64,000 bases of DNA from Earliella scabrosa (GCA_022605405.1 JABYQQ010000022.1:709715-773714); one strand, 5' to 3'. Positions 1 through 12,048 are shown, counted from the stretch's first letter. Notes: generated by a model from the letters alone, not told the origin. A program made the numbers and translations.

Positions 1-157
1 TGGCTAGCTCGACATGCCATAGCATGTGCTGCAGTGTATGCGTTGCGTAATGCGCACAGGGATGACATCCCATTACGCTCCATCGCTTCACGGGACTCCG
101 ATGCATCCGACCCCTTTTACTGTCTCTCGTCTCGACTTGTGCTCACCTGCCTTTCAG

Positions 158-3100
158 TGCGAAGGATTACATTCCAGGCATGGAAGTCCGCTTGCTGCCC
201 CATCAACTCATTGGCGTCAGCTGGATGATCACGCAAGAGCGCGACACCCCACACAAGGGTGGCATTCTCGCCGACGACATGGGTCTTGGCAAGACTGTTC
301 AGATGATCGCTACTATGGTCATCAACCAGCCAACGGAAGAAGACAAACATCGTTCGACGCTAATTGTCGTTCCCGCAGCGCTGCTGCTGCAATGGAAGGA
401 CGAACTTGATACGAAGACGAACGGCATGTGGGAGGTTCATATCCACCATGGCAAGGAGAAACTCAAGAGTATGGACTCGCTCGCGGAGAAAGACGTACGT
501 TAATCTTTCACATACTGTTTTGCCGCGTTCTGACGATCCTTGTCGTTCGACAGGTTATCATCACCACATATCACACCCTTAACCTTGACTTCAACATCCC
601 CAATGATGTCGAGAGCGACGACGAACTCGAATGGCTCAAAGACAATGGGTGATTACTTCAGGCGTCTATGTCACTCAAGCCCTAGCTGATGTTGTCCACA
701 GCGGTCTATTGTCACAAATGCGATGGTATCGGGTCATCCTGGACGAAGCGCAGTTCGTCCGGAACCGTGGCACGCGTTGCAGCAAGGCAGTCGCGATGCT
801 TCGGTCCAAGTATCGCTGGTGTCTCACTGGCACGCCTATCACCAACACGCTGTACGTCGCGCTTTTCGCGCTCTCGCTGTCCGTTGGTAGCTGACGTGTC
901 TATACTGGGTCAAGTGCGGACCTGTACGGGTTCTTGCGGTTTGGCCGGTTTCGACCGTTCAAGTAAGTGCCTTATATTGGGCGCGAGAGTCGGCCGATTC
1001 GGGAGCTTACTCTGTCTCTGTTGCAGCGACTGGGAGACGTTCAACGCTATGATCGCAAAGGAGCAAATGCGCGATGCGCAGCTTGCCGGTAGGTCGTTCT
1101 CAAGCATCGTGACGTGAAGATAGAGTGACCTCTTTTCTCTTCTCAGGTATGCGCGCGCGAGAGCTACTCAAACCGATCTTGCTTCGGCGGACCAAGGACG
1201 CTAAATTGGTACATCCTCTCTCTGCTCGTCGCCGCTGCTTCGAACCATTGCTTACCAGCATTTGCCTTGGTGATAGGAGAACGGCCAGCCCATCTTGGAT
1301 CTCCCACCGAAGCATGTGGAGCTCGTCCATGTCGAGTTCTCCCAGGACGAACGCGATGTGCGTTGTGTCTGCATGTGCATTCCTGGTATTCTGTGTGCTG
1401 ACGAACGTCGATTGTAGCTCTACAACCAGTTTGAGAGACGCGCACAAATCCAGATCAACAGGTTCATCCGCAACAACACCTTGTTGAAGAAGTATGTCGC
1501 TCACACCTGATACATACTGTGTTTCATTGCTGACGGTCTCGTGTACCATAGCCACCAGCATATCCTCCTGCTCATTCTGCGTCTGCGGCAAGTCTGCACG
1601 CACCCGTATCTCGTCCTGGTACGTCCTCCCATCTACTTCGCCCTTCCGACCACAACCTCAACTGTGCACGCATCGCAGAGCGAGACGGATGGATTCGCCG
1701 ACCCCACCATGATGTTGACCGCTACTGCGGACGATAAGGAGGCCGTGCGCGCGATGAAGGCTATGGGCGCCAAGTGGGTCGCAAGGGTTCGTGAACTATG
1801 CGATGATCATATCTAGCCGCACCGTACTCACTGTCTTCGCAGATCAAGCAGAAGTACCTTGACCGCGCGAAGGCTATTGAACTTGACCTCGACGACGATA
1901 CCGGTGATGATCAGTCCGTCTGCCCCAAGTGCGGCGATCGTGCGTATCGTTCTCCTCCAGAGTCTTTCGATTCCTGACTGCATCCATCTTGGCAGTTCTT
2001 CTTGAGGATAACGGCCGCATCCTCGCTTGTGGACACGAGATGTGTTGCGGTACGTGAGATTGAATGCCGTGGCTTCCCATCCGCTCATGACTTGAACAGA
2101 CTGTATTGAGCTGCTCATGCACGAGCAGATTCAGCACAACGGCATCTTGTACGTGAAATAATCGCGCTTTCGCCTGCGAACATTGCTGATATCATCCTCC
2201 TTCAGTGGTACCGGCGATGAGCAGACGAACCTCCGACTGGAGAAGGAATTCGAGGCTGCGGCGGCCAAGGGTTATCGTCCATGTATGCTCCCGTCCAGTC
2301 CTCGTTATCTCTTAGTATGCTTATGTGTACTCCTGCGTAGGTCCCACGTGCAAGAAGATGCAGGACCTCCGCCCGAACAACGTGTTCAAGGCCTCCGCAT
2401 TCATGCCTTCGGACGAGGAAGTCCGTGCAGCGTGCCGTGCCGCGACGAGCCGCGCGCGCAGCCCCCCGAAAAAGAAGGCGAAGATCGAGGTCATCGACCT
2501 CGACTCGTCAGACAGCGACTCGGACTCTGACATGCCTGACTTTGCTGCGCTCATGCGTAGCTCGCCGAAGGACAAGACAGACACGAATGCAAAGTCCAAG
2601 AAGCCCGTGAAGGGCAAGGGCAAGACGAGGAAGATGGAGAGCGACGAGGGCGACTCCGAGTCCGAGTCCGGGTCTGAAAGCTCTGAGTCCGACGCCCCTA
2701 GGAAGCGAAGCCGGGCCAAGCCTAAGGCTACTGCCAGAGGCAAGGCGAAGGCGACCCCGAAGGACGACCGCGACTCGTCGGAGGCGCCCCCTCAGGCGGA
2801 CCCACGCCAGTTCGAGATGTGGAAGCAGGGCGGGAGCAATGTCGAGTCGAGCGCGAAGATGCTGCAGATGATCGCGTACCTGAAGGAGTGGGAGTCCACG
2901 GGTGACAAGACGATCGTGTTCTCGCAGTGTGGGTGGCCGTTTGATCTCTGTTGTGCCTGTGTGGGTTCTGACGCGTGTACGATGTCCAGGGACGTCAATG
3001 CTGGACTTGTGCGAGCAGGTGTTTGCGCGACACGGGATCCGGAGCCTTCGCTATGACGGTTCGATGAACCGTGAGGCTCGGGAGTACTGTTTGATGGAGT

Positions 3101-3689
3101 TCCGGCGGCCTACTGGACCCAAGGTCGTCCTTGTGAGGTACGTGGTTTGGACTAGGTTGATATTGCATTTCCTAACTCCGATGTCCAGCATCAAGTGCGG
3201 TGGTGTTGGCTTGAACCTCGTGTCTGCCAACCGCGTCATCAAGTGAGCTCCTCTCTCGTATGGTGTTGTTGTGTGACTAATGGTTGCCTAGCTTGGACTT
3301 GTCATGGAACTTTGCGACCGAGTCACAGGCGTATGACCGCGTCCACCGTCTGGGTCAAGAGAAGGAGGTGTTTGTCAAGCGCCTCGTCATCCGTGATACA
3401 ATCGAAGAGCGGTACGTCTCCACGCTCCCTGACCTGAATCGTTGCTTATGACATGGTAATACAGGATGCTGACGCTGCAAGACACGAAAATAAGTCTTTC
3501 GGATGCCGCCCTCGGTGAAGGCACCCTTGGCAGGAAGCTCGACAGACTGAGCGTGAAGCAGATCAAGGCTGTAAGCAAAATGTTCCGCATTCTCGTTGGA
3601 TGCTCTTGCTGACCATCGTGATCCAGCTCTTCGGTATGAACCGAACCAAGGACAAGAACCAGAGTCAACTTCCAGACGGCAGTCAGTAA
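158..3689 (+). CDS. SNF2-family helicase with RING finger (Uls1/Rad5-like), 5' end outside window
   Basis: ATP-dependent DNA translocase of the SNF2 superfamily, probably nuclear and acting in repair or SUMO/ubiquitin-linked chromatin work. The first exon seen begins after a CTTTCAG acceptor at 157. Motifs in order: HQLIGVSWM, Walker A (ADDMGLGKT, about 270-300), [27 protein letters not shown] box (VILDEAQF, about 735), LTGTPITN, a C3HC4-type RING (CPKCGD at 1922, then [14 protein letters not shown] across an intron, then CPTCKKM at 2345), an acidic serine-rich insert (2480-2700), and helicase C ([36 protein letters not shown]). It ends after [15 protein letters not shown]. About a dozen 50-70 nt introns interrupt it. 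RING between the two helicase lobes is the layout of Rad5/Rad16/Uls1/HLTF. A SIM-like [12 protein letters not shown] in the insert favours Uls1-like, which is inference. Confidence 0.93.
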
Positions 3690-4051
3690 GCGCCCCAGGC
3701 ATATGTCTGTCCATCGTGTGCCTCGACTCGGTCATGGCCTCGCACGTCGTATATTATCCTTCTTTATTTGCCTTTGCTCTGACCGATATCGAGCCCTGCT
3801 CTGCTGCATCCCTCCTACAGTAAATGCACAGTATTGTCCTTGATCTTCAACGGATACCTTAAGACACTACTACATACGACCTTCTAGAGTATACAACACC
3901 TTGTCACACTTCGATCGCACCTACGTTACGTGTACTCCTGGACCAGTCCATCGTATTCCCTGTGTTTTTACGCCGTTCTCTACGTGTGATATAGACATGC
4001 TTTCTGTGCGCTTCTGAGAGAGTATAACACCACGCGCGAAGTCCCGACTGC
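3690..4051. other. Convergent intergenic region
   Basis: Shared 3' space between the helicase (+) and MDR-A (-). No coding signal was seen. It presumably holds both 3' untranslated regions and polyadenylation signals. Confidence 0.5.
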
Positions 4052-5404
4052 TCATGCCTCGGTATCCTGAGGGCGTACGACCAACTTCACCCCGCTCACT
4101 TGGCCATTCTTGAGTCTCTCCAAACCTTTTGCGACGTCCTTGAAGCCACCAGGCAGAATCTCGAAGGGAGTGGGCTATCCGAGTCACAAGGTTGTCAGGA
4201 CGACTGCAGCGGCAGAGTGTTGTGGCAGACACCCTCACCTTGAGAATGCCCTTCTCGAGAAGCTCTGGAAGTTTCTGCAGGAGCCCCGGAATCGCGCCTT
4301 GGTTCCTGCGATAGGACATGATGCCTTCCGCAAAGATCGTTTGGGCAGCTTTCTCAGCCTTGAGCTTCTCTAGGGCGTCGGCTTGGTACGGGATCACGAA
4401 GACCACCTGCCCGCCATGTCGCAGAGCGCCAGTAGCGATCGTGGGGGTATCTCCGGAGGAGACTGCGTCGTAGACGAGGTCGATCGGTCCACCTGCGATC
4501 GCGGTGATCTCTTCGACGATCTTGTCCGTGGGGAGCGTCCGGTCGATGACGTGCGTCGCGCCGTACTCTTTGACGAGCGCGGTGTTGTGAGCAGACGCTG
4601 TGGCGATGATGGGGTTGAAGCCGGAGAGTTTGGCAAACTGTAAGGCTGGATGATGGTGCATGAGTATCATATCAGGCTCGCGGGTGCCTTCTGGCAATTT
4701 GCTCGCGCTGGGACGATATGCTCACCGAATAGTCCGACTTGGCTGGCCCCACCGATGACAAGGAACGATTTGCCTGCATAGTTCCCTTCTCCGCCTTCCC
4801 AAGGAGGGGAGAGCCTGAGCGATGCAGCTTCGGGCTTGGCGCTGTACAGCGAGATGGCGACGGTAGCTAGACATATAGGCAAGGTTGATCCGGCCTCAAA
4901 CGATATGTTGCTGGGGATCTAATGGTATACGGTTGGTAGCGTGAGTGATCTCGTATAGCTGTGGGGGACTGAATGCTCACCTTCGCGACCAGGAAAGCGG
5001 GGATCGCCAGATACTGCCTGAGTGTGCCACCTAGTATCCCCGCACCCTCTTCTGGTACCCAGCCTTGGAACGCCCTGCATATTAGCGGAGTTTGTGTGAG
5101 ACGACGAGACGGATGACTTGGCCGAAATGCAGGGCTGGGCTCACACTCTATCGCCTTTGACGAAGCCTATGACATCGGCGGCAGAGTCTTCAACGACACC
5201 GGCACCATCGATACCGAGGGTCAGGGGGTAGTTGTCTTTGAACATTCCGTAGACTTGGACCCACACGTCGGCTGGATTGAGGGCGGCTGCCTCAACTTTG
5301 ACGACCACCTGTCCAGGGGAGGGCGTGGGTATGTCTGTGAGTTTGATCGAGTACTCCCCGAACGGAGCGGAAAGTAGGAGGGTCTTGTTTGATCGGTCGA
5401 CCAT
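4052..5404 (-). CDS. MDR-A: zinc-independent quinone oxidoreductase / enoyl-reductase-like protein
   Basis: NAD(P)H-dependent medium-chain reductase, likely cytosolic, substrate unknown. It starts with MVDRSNKTLLLSAPFGEYS at 5404. The GroES-like N-domain has AAALNPADVW and LTLGIDGAGVVE. Exon 1 ends in the family's GDRV splice site. Later exons give PPWEGGEGNYAGKSFLVIGG with ASQVGLFG as Rossmann glycine loop, then ATHVIDRTLPTDK and GGPIDLVYDAVS, and the C-terminus VSGVKLVVRPQDTEA. No cysteine zinc-ligand set is visible, as in ToxD/quinone-oxidoreductase-type MDRs. It is the last of three same-strand paralogues and most resembles MDR-B and MDR-F. Exon edges are approximate. Confidence 0.9.
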
Positions 5405-6087
5405 GCTGCAAGTTTCGAACTACTAGACTTGCTGACAGTGGTGTCAATGTCCGTGAGAATGGGAAATTCGCGAAGTTGCACTGCCGTACTCACTAGATGG
5501 GTAGCAGTGTCCTCGAAGGTCAGTGATTGAGGTACGACTGGGAGACGACGTGCGAGATTAAATACTGCTCCCTATTCCGGCGGTCGGCATATTTATCAGA
5601 CAACGGCGCATGTCCCTAAGGAATAGGTATCTGCAGAGGGTACTACTCATGAATTGCACCTCGTTGTCTCCTCGGAAGACTGCGTTGTATCTGGTGCAGA
5701 CCTTGGCGCTTTGGAACGATGAGTGCAAAAAAGATCACATAAAACATGGGAGAGGGAGACGCACTTTGTTGGCTGCGGATGACAGTAGTACGACCTAGTA
5801 AGTAGTGAGTAGTACTCAGTGAGTGTATATCGAGTCCCAACATCTCCTGGTGGGTAGCTTAGTCAAACGTCGTCTAACTTGACAGCTTCCGATCTCGGAT
5901 TCTCAGAGGTAACAATATAGCTGATTCATGATGCACGGGTTTTGCTGAGTAATGCGTTGACCAGGATGCTCGCTGGCGGTGGCAAAGTCAGTATCATGAG
6001 ATAAGCGCTCGTAACTGACAGACTTCAGCCTCAGACTTGACAACGTGCTGCGGCATCACAGTCTCCCACTACGAGCGCCATAAGATG
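5405..6087. other. Intergenic region between MDR-A and MDR-B
   Basis: Should contain the MDR-A promoter (minus strand). A weak TATA-like AGTATTTAA on the minus strand lies at about 5558-5566. No coding potential was recognised. Confidence 0.4.
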
Positions 6088-7425
6088 TCACTCTTGCGTG
6101 TCATCCGGACACACAACCAACTTCACCCCGCTAACCTCGTTGTTCTTCAATCTTTCGAGCCCGCGTTTCACCGCATGAAGTCCTCCTGGTAAGACTTCGA
6201 ACGGCGTAGGCTAACGACCATGCGGTGAGCACGGAAGCCTTGCCCAGCTTCCGGGAAGGCTTACCTTAATTACGCCCTCGCGAAGAAGGTCGGAAAGCTT
6301 GTCCAAGAGGCCCGCGATCGAGCCACGGTTCCTCTCATACAGCAGCGAGCCTTGAGCTGCGGCGGACTGTAAGCCCTTGGGGGCCCCGAAGAGCTTGAGG
6401 AACCCCTCCCTGAAGTGCGCTACGTACGCGATCTGTCCCCCGCGCCGTAGCACAGCAACTGAGATTATCAACGTTTCCTCCTCGCTGACAGCGTCGTACA
6501 CGAGATCAACGGGACCCCCTGTGATGGCCATGATTTCCCCGATGAGCTTCTCTGCGGGAAGCTTGCGGTCTAGTACGTGAGTGGCCCCGTATAACTTCAC
6601 GAGCTCGAAGTTGTGCGCGGAGGCGGTCGTGATAATCGGGCTGAAACCCGAGAGACGCAGGAACTGTAGGGCTGGGATCGTGGCCAGGATATTCAGCCTC
6701 GCGCGTAAGATTCATAGGAAGTGAAGTGTACCGTATAATCCCACTTGGCTGGCCCCACCGGGTACGAAGGCAGTCTTACCGACGTACTTGCCCAGCCCCT
6801 CTGACTCCCAGGGAGGAGAGAGTCGAAGTGATACGGCCTCCGGCTTGTGAGAATATAGCGGAATTGCGACGGTGGGTAGCGCAGCGAGTATGGTCGCCCC
6901 TTGTTCGAAAGTGATGTTGTCTGGAATCTAGGGCGGTATACAAAGAGCTGATGAGGTCTACAGGGACGACAGAGTGCCAAAGATATCACGAACCTTGGCG
7001 GCGAGGTACGCCGGTATGATGTGGTAGCGACGGAACGTACCTTCGAAGTAGGTCTCAGCCACGCGACCTTGGAAGACGCTGTCAGACCGGGTCGTCAGCA
7101 TTGTGCGCTATAGTGTTTCGAAGGAAGAACACTGAGCGTAAACGTACACGCGATCGCCCTTACTGAAACCAGCAACATCGCTCGCGACCCCTTCAATGAT
7201 CCCTGCTCCCTCGACCCCGAGAGTGAGCGGGTACTGCTCTTGCATCATCCCCGTCAACTGTCCGAAGAACTGCAGTTTCCAGTCGGATGGATTCAATCCG
7301 GCGGCATAGATCCTGACGAGAAGCTCGCCAGGTGCGGGGGTGGGAATAGTGATCGCGGTGGTGACCACGTAGTCACCGAAAGGAGCGGACACTTTCAGAA
7401 TCTTCTGCACGGCAGGTTCGGACAT
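6088..7425 (-). CDS. MDR-B: zinc-independent quinone oxidoreductase / enoyl-reductase-like protein
   Basis: Paralogue of MDR-A with the same five-exon plan. Start MSEPAVQKILKVSAPFGDY at 7425. The N-domain has AGLNPSDWK and LTLGVEGAGIIE, and exon 1 ends at GDRV. Exon 2 resumes as VFQGRVAETYFEGTFRRYH. The coenzyme loop is VPGGASQVGLYG, followed by GFSPIITTASAHN, ATHVLDRKLPAEK and GGPVDLVYDAVSEEE. The end is VSGVKLVVCPDDTQE. Zinc-ligand cysteines are absent. A TATA-like CCCATATAAGG (minus) sits about 140 bp upstream. Substrate cannot be told from sequence. Confidence 0.9.
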
Positions 7426-8117
7426 GGCTGGAGGATGGGACCGGGCGTCTGTGGTGAGGAAGTGGGGTGAGCGCTGTGAGCCGGGATAGAGGGCAAGAGA
7501 CGCACCAGAAGCGGGGGGAGTGCGATTGTGAACAGTGTGTGGTGGTCGAGGACAAGGTCGTCCGCCTTATATGGGGCGACCCCGGAGAGAGCGGAATGCA
7601 GGGTGCTGATGTCGTGATTGTTCAACCCGGGCGACATGGCAAGTATACGCCGTAATCTGAAGGATTCGGCTGGTCTCGTGAAGCTTGTCCCGATTTGAAG
7701 ACGTGAACGTGTCAAGTAATCAGTGGTGTGGTACTCACCTAGAATGGGACTCCGAGAAGGTCGGAAGGCGGTAGAGAGATCGAGAACACGGTTGCTTCCC
7801 CTGATTGCTCTTGGGAGCAATTACGCAATAATCAGATGTCGCTATTCTACCCATATGACCTCTTCGCGCAGCCAGCATTCAGGCGGATGACGACGAGCGG
7901 GAACCTAGTAGCCAGCATCGGTAGTCGCAACGCCACAATGGTCGGATTCTCATGGGTAAGAAATGCAATAAGGGTACTTTACCGAGGAAATCGGAGCTGA
8001 GGTTCGGATTTCGTAGAAGTCGTCGTCTCCGGAGTCGTGTCACTTCAATTCGACGTGGCGGTTGGAAGGCAAGTCAACAAGCGCCCATCGTTCCCGAAAT
8101 GTGGAAGTTGCCATCTG
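7426..8117. other. Upstream region of MDR-B
   Basis: Holds the MDR-B promoter, with a TATA-like element (minus) at about 7564-7572. No gene was recognised. It ends at the target-site duplication of the MITE. Confidence 0.4.
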
Positions 8118-8125
8118 ATAACCAC
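8118..8125. repeat. Left 8-bp target-site duplication of MITE
   Basis: ATAACCAC directly abuts the left terminal inverted repeat and is repeated exactly at 8570-8577 after the right one. Confidence 0.85.
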
Positions 8126-8569
8126 TACGGTGGTGGGAGTAACTAAACTCTTACTCACCGGAGTTACTCACATTGTTACTCACTCGTGTTACTAACGTGT
8201 AAGTAACTTGACTAACGTGTAAGTAACTTGGGAGCGATTTTTGCATGTGAGTAACATGGCGCTTGAAATGGGCGCCAAGCTGCACGTCTCTGCTCAAACC
8301 GGTGGTATAACGTGATATTTTGGTGTGTATTGCCGATACCCCTGTGCAGACCACCGAGACTGCAAAGGGAATGATGGAATATCACATAGCATGGGTGCGG
8401 CGACAAAACGAGTGCCCTTCGGGGTCTATCGGAGAGTTAGAACGAGTTAAGCGCCCATGTGAGTAACTATTGTGAGAAACGTTACTAACACGGTGATTAA
8501 TCGCCCTTTCTGGTATACTCGTAAGTAACTTGGTGAGTAACTTTGACCCCACATACTCCCGCCACCGTA
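8126..8569. mobile_element. Non-autonomous hAT-like MITE (444 bp)
   Basis: The left end TACGGTGGTGGGAGTA is mirrored at the right end by TACTCCCGCCACCGTA, a 16-bp terminal inverted repeat with one mismatch. The similarity continues inwards through GTTACTCACC-type sequence. An exact 8-bp duplication ATAACCAC flanks it, the length made by hAT-superfamily transposases. It has no open frame of note. Inside are many copies of GTTACTCAC/GTGAGTAAC and GTAAGTAACTT in both orientations, concentrated in the outer 120 bp of each side, likely subterminal transposase-binding repeats. It sits 122 bp beyond the MDR-C stop codon. Superfamily assignment rests on TSD length only. Confidence 0.85.
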
Positions 8570-8577
8570 ATAACCAC
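8570..8577. repeat. Right 8-bp target-site duplication of MITE
   Basis: Exact copy of ATAACCAC at 8118-8125. Confidence 0.85.
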
Positions 8578-8690
8578 AGCTCCGGACAAGCGCTGCATGC
8601 ACACATACGGTCGGATCTAGAAAGTCTTGCTTGATAGTTGCTACAATAATACATCGGGTTCGTTCTTAAACGCGCCGTCGTCCTCTATGA

Positions 8691-10009
8691 TCACGGAGTA
8701 TCCTCCGTGAGCACCACCAGCTTCGTCGCGCTGACCCCGTGGTTGATCAGCCGCTGCATACCGTCCGAGACCCCAGTCAGTCCGCCGGGCAACACTTCAA
8801 AGGGAACAGACTAGGTGGTAGTACTGTCAGCAATGGTGCGCCTCGTGAACGAGCCGCGCTCACCTTCAGCACGCCCTGTTGGAGGAGGTCGGGAATCAAC
8901 GGGAACAAGGTCGCGAGGGCGCCGCGGTTGAATGGGAGAGTAATCGTGCCGCGGGCAGGAACGAGCTTTGCGCCCTTCGCGGTAGCGCGTTCCGAAAGCG
9001 CGGGGATCTCCGGCTGGTCAGGGAGTGTAACGACGACACTGCCGCCCGGGGGGAGGAGGTCGATGCACATGCCGATTGTCTCTGGGTCGGAGATAGCCTC
9101 GAAGGCAACGTCGACGGTGTCGCCCGCGATAGCCTTGACTTGCTCGATAATCTTCTCTTTGGGAAGAGTGCGGTCGATGACGTGGGTGGCGCCATAGGAC
9201 TTGACGAAATCGGTGTTGCGCAGGGAGGCGGTCGCAATGATCTTTGAGAAGCCTCCCCACTTGGCGAACTGGATGGCTGTAGCGCGAGATGTGCGTCAAA
9301 ATCAGTATCCCAGTCGTCACTTCCAGGGCTTACCGAATTGCCCGGCGTTCGCAGCGCCGCCGATGATCAGGATAGACTTCCCGGCTTGCTTGCCTGCACC
9401 TCCGGCCTCCCAGGGAGGCGTCAACCCGACGCTGAACACGCCAGGCTGCTGAGCGTAGAGCGTGACCGCGCTGGTACAGATGTTGCTGAATATCGTAGAC
9501 GCCGCGGGCCATGAGAGGTCGTCCGGGATCTTAGATGCGACGGACACGCTCGATCAACATGGGGTCGGTCAACGACATAGGAATGAAGCTCACCTTGGCG
9601 ATGTCGTCGTGGGGAACAACCGTGTACTCCTGGAAGGTACCGTGGAATACCTTCGCATCTTCGTCGTACCAGCCCTGGAAGACGCTACACGAGTGGGCCG
9701 GGTTGAGTCCTGCACGGATCATGATCGCAAATGAACAACCGCTCACACTCGGTCACCTTTGGCGAAGCCCTTCACGTCGCTGCCGACCTCCTCAACCACT
9801 CCAGCACCGTCCCAGCCGAGAACGATGGGATAGGCCTCTGCGAAGATGTTGTGATTGGGGTCCTGAATACGCCAGTCTGCAGGATTCAGAGCCGCTGCCT
9901 TGACCTTGACGAGGATCTGGTCTGCAGCAGGTGTCGGGATAGGCTTCTCCTGAACCGTGTACGTGCCGAAGGTGTGGTCGAGGACCAGGGATTTCTGAGT
10001 GGAAGGCAT
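8691..10009 (-). CDS. MDR-C: zinc-independent quinone oxidoreductase / enoyl-reductase-like protein
   Basis: Start MPSTQKSLVLDHTFGTYT at 10009, with a TATA box about 60 bp upstream. The N-domain has AAALNPADWR and IVLGWDGAGVVEEVG, and exon 1 ends GDRV. Exon 2 contains VFQGWYDEDAKVFHGTFQEY. The coenzyme-binding exon has TPPWEAGGAGKQAGKSILII with GGAANAGQFG. The terminal exon encodes FEVLPGGLTGV and SATKLVVLTEDTP. It is closer to MDR-E (both have GWDGAG, a D-rich exon 2 and the short GGAGK loop) than to A or B. The pseudouridine synthase lies directly upstream, the same order as the 27-30 kb pair. Substrate unknown. Confidence 0.9.
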
Positions 10010-10068
10010 ACTGAGCAACTGTGAGCTGGTTGTAACGGTTTGAATGTCTGAGTTCCAACCTTGGTCGT

Positions 10069-10074
10069 TATATA
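10069..10074 (-). promoter_or_regulatory. TATA box of MDR-C
   Basis: TATATA in the minus-strand context GAGTATATAACG, about 60 bp before the MDR-C start codon. Confidence 0.5.
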
Positions 10075-10393
10075 CTCGTACATATCCCGAGTCGTATCGG
10101 GATAGCTGTAAGTCGACATCTGGCGTCGTCTGGAAAGGAGCTAGAGCGCGCACACCAAGGGTAATCACCGAGTAGTCACCATTCGACTTCGAGGCGGCAC
10201 CGACCTGATGCGCATCAGCGTCTTGCAAAGACCCGGGCGGTCTCATACTGACGGGTCACGGAGTGCTCCTCACAGGCTATAGGAGACTGGCTCGCATGAA
10301 TAAGCAGGTACTAAACGCACTGCCACTTGCCTCTGTCGCCATCTGCCGCCTGGGCATGAATCTGCATTCGGGATCAGAACTGCACGGTGACAG

Positions 10394-11735
10394 TTACCCA
10401 ACAGGGCCACACCATTGTCCTCCCAGCTGCCCCACGGCGTCATCGGTATCTACCTCACCCGTCAACTTCGCACCCCGCACTTTGGTGTCATCAATCCAGA
10501 CCCCGCCCATCACATCGTCGACACTGAGCGGGATCTGAGTGTCGCGACAAATTTCGATGAAGTTGGCGGGTAAAGGGGCGCCAACCGTGAATCGGACCTC
10601 TGACGGGATATGCCGCTGGAAGATCGTAGATGTGGTCAGTAGTTGCATCTGCGAGCGCTGGATGGGTCTGACCAGGAGAGATAGCCTAGATGCATGCAGA
10701 AAGAGGCGGCGTGGAACGCGCGTCGACTGCTTGATCTCCTCTACAAGCGGGTCCGCTCTACTCATATAGAGGCTGTCCCCAAGGATGGGTGCTAGAGGAA
10801 CAGCTGTAAGCCTACGCACACTCCCATTGCGCAGTGACCACACTCACCGAAAAGATGTTGGGCCATATGAACTCGTAACTGGTACTTGTGTTCTGTATAC
10901 ACTCGTAGCCTCAGCAGCGCCAAGGGAGCTACAGGCTGGGCAATCCAGCTGATCAGCCTGTCATATCGTGAACACCGGAGTCGGACATACCGAGCGTGCG
11001 ACGACTTCGTAAGAAGTCACCGCGAATTTAGTCCAATTCTCTTCGCGGACTTTGCCCATGACTTTGAGCCTGCGATACCCTCCTTCGTATCTAGGCAATC
11101 CACCAGATATCGAGACCCGGCCATCGCGACACTCCAGTTCGGTTCTAATTATGCCACTGCTCTCCTTGAGCGCGAAGGTGTCGGCGCATACCAGTGCGAG
11201 GAAAGTCTTCTCCGCCTGTCCCGGCCTGGACAGCTGGCGTCCAAAATCTTCCGCAGCTTGCATAGAACATGCAAGACCTAATGCACCGGTGGCTTCCTGG
11301 CAGCACACGGTTAGAAGTGAATATATAAGCGGGTCAAGGTATGTCGAGTCTCGACCTTGTCTAACCGATGAAACGGCCACAGCGGTCTCTTCAGGCTCAA
11401 GTGTTCGCCCACATCTAGCGCAACATAAGGAAGGTTTCTTGGGCACCAAAAGGAGATGAGTACAAACCATCGAGAAGTTGCCAGAACATTTTTGCGCTGA
11501 CGCTAGACTGGCTGGCCATCAGTTGCACTCGGTGACAAACCATGACAAACCAAAGACATCTCACGGTTTCTCTGGCATGTGGACTGGTCAATTGAACCAG
11601 GATACCACTGTTCTTGTTGATCACAGCCATGTCACGATCAGCATACAACAAGGCCTTCTCGGCCGGGTATCGGTACGTGCGACAACTGGTAGATGCCCTG
11701 TGCCAGGTAGGCTTCGACAATCTCAGCCTCCCGCT
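10394..11735 (-). CDS. RluA-family pseudouridine synthase, diverged copy (start unresolved)
   Basis: Isomerises uridine to pseudouridine in RNA (family role). Exons read LLYADRDMAVINKNSG, then VSAKMFWQLLDG, then the catalytic HRLDK joined across an intron to EATGALGLA (the RluA HRLDxxTSG box with its aspartate), then QAEKTFLALVCAD. Later come YQLRVHMAQHL, PLAPILGD and LHASRLSLL, ending QLGGQWCGPVG. Compared with the copy at 27-28.5 kb, the motif LTGVKHQLRVHLA has become YTEHKYQLRVHMA, so a conserved glycine and histidine are replaced. No in-frame ATG precedes the first conserved exon; an ATG at 11958 would need an extra exon. It may be a diverging paralogue or an early pseudogene. Confidence 0.75.
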
Positions 11736-12048
11736 GCGCGGAAATCTCGAGGTCAATACAATCTGATGACGAGTAGTGTAAGCGTGTGGAGTTTTCAGCA
11801 CAGTACTAATGAGGGGTACACACACACCATCACTGAGACTCTGACGTGGTTTAGTTGAACTTCCCGACAACTTGTAGACGCGGTAACTGTCGACGAGGCT
11901 TCAATCGGAGCGTAAATATGACGTGACTCCGGAGTGGTGCCGAAACGTCCGACACCATTTTGCTCTTGTCTCCGCTCAAAGCACTCGACTCATCGCACGC
12001 GCGCAGCTCATGCAGCTTCTATAGCGTTGACATCAGCCTTCTACCTCT

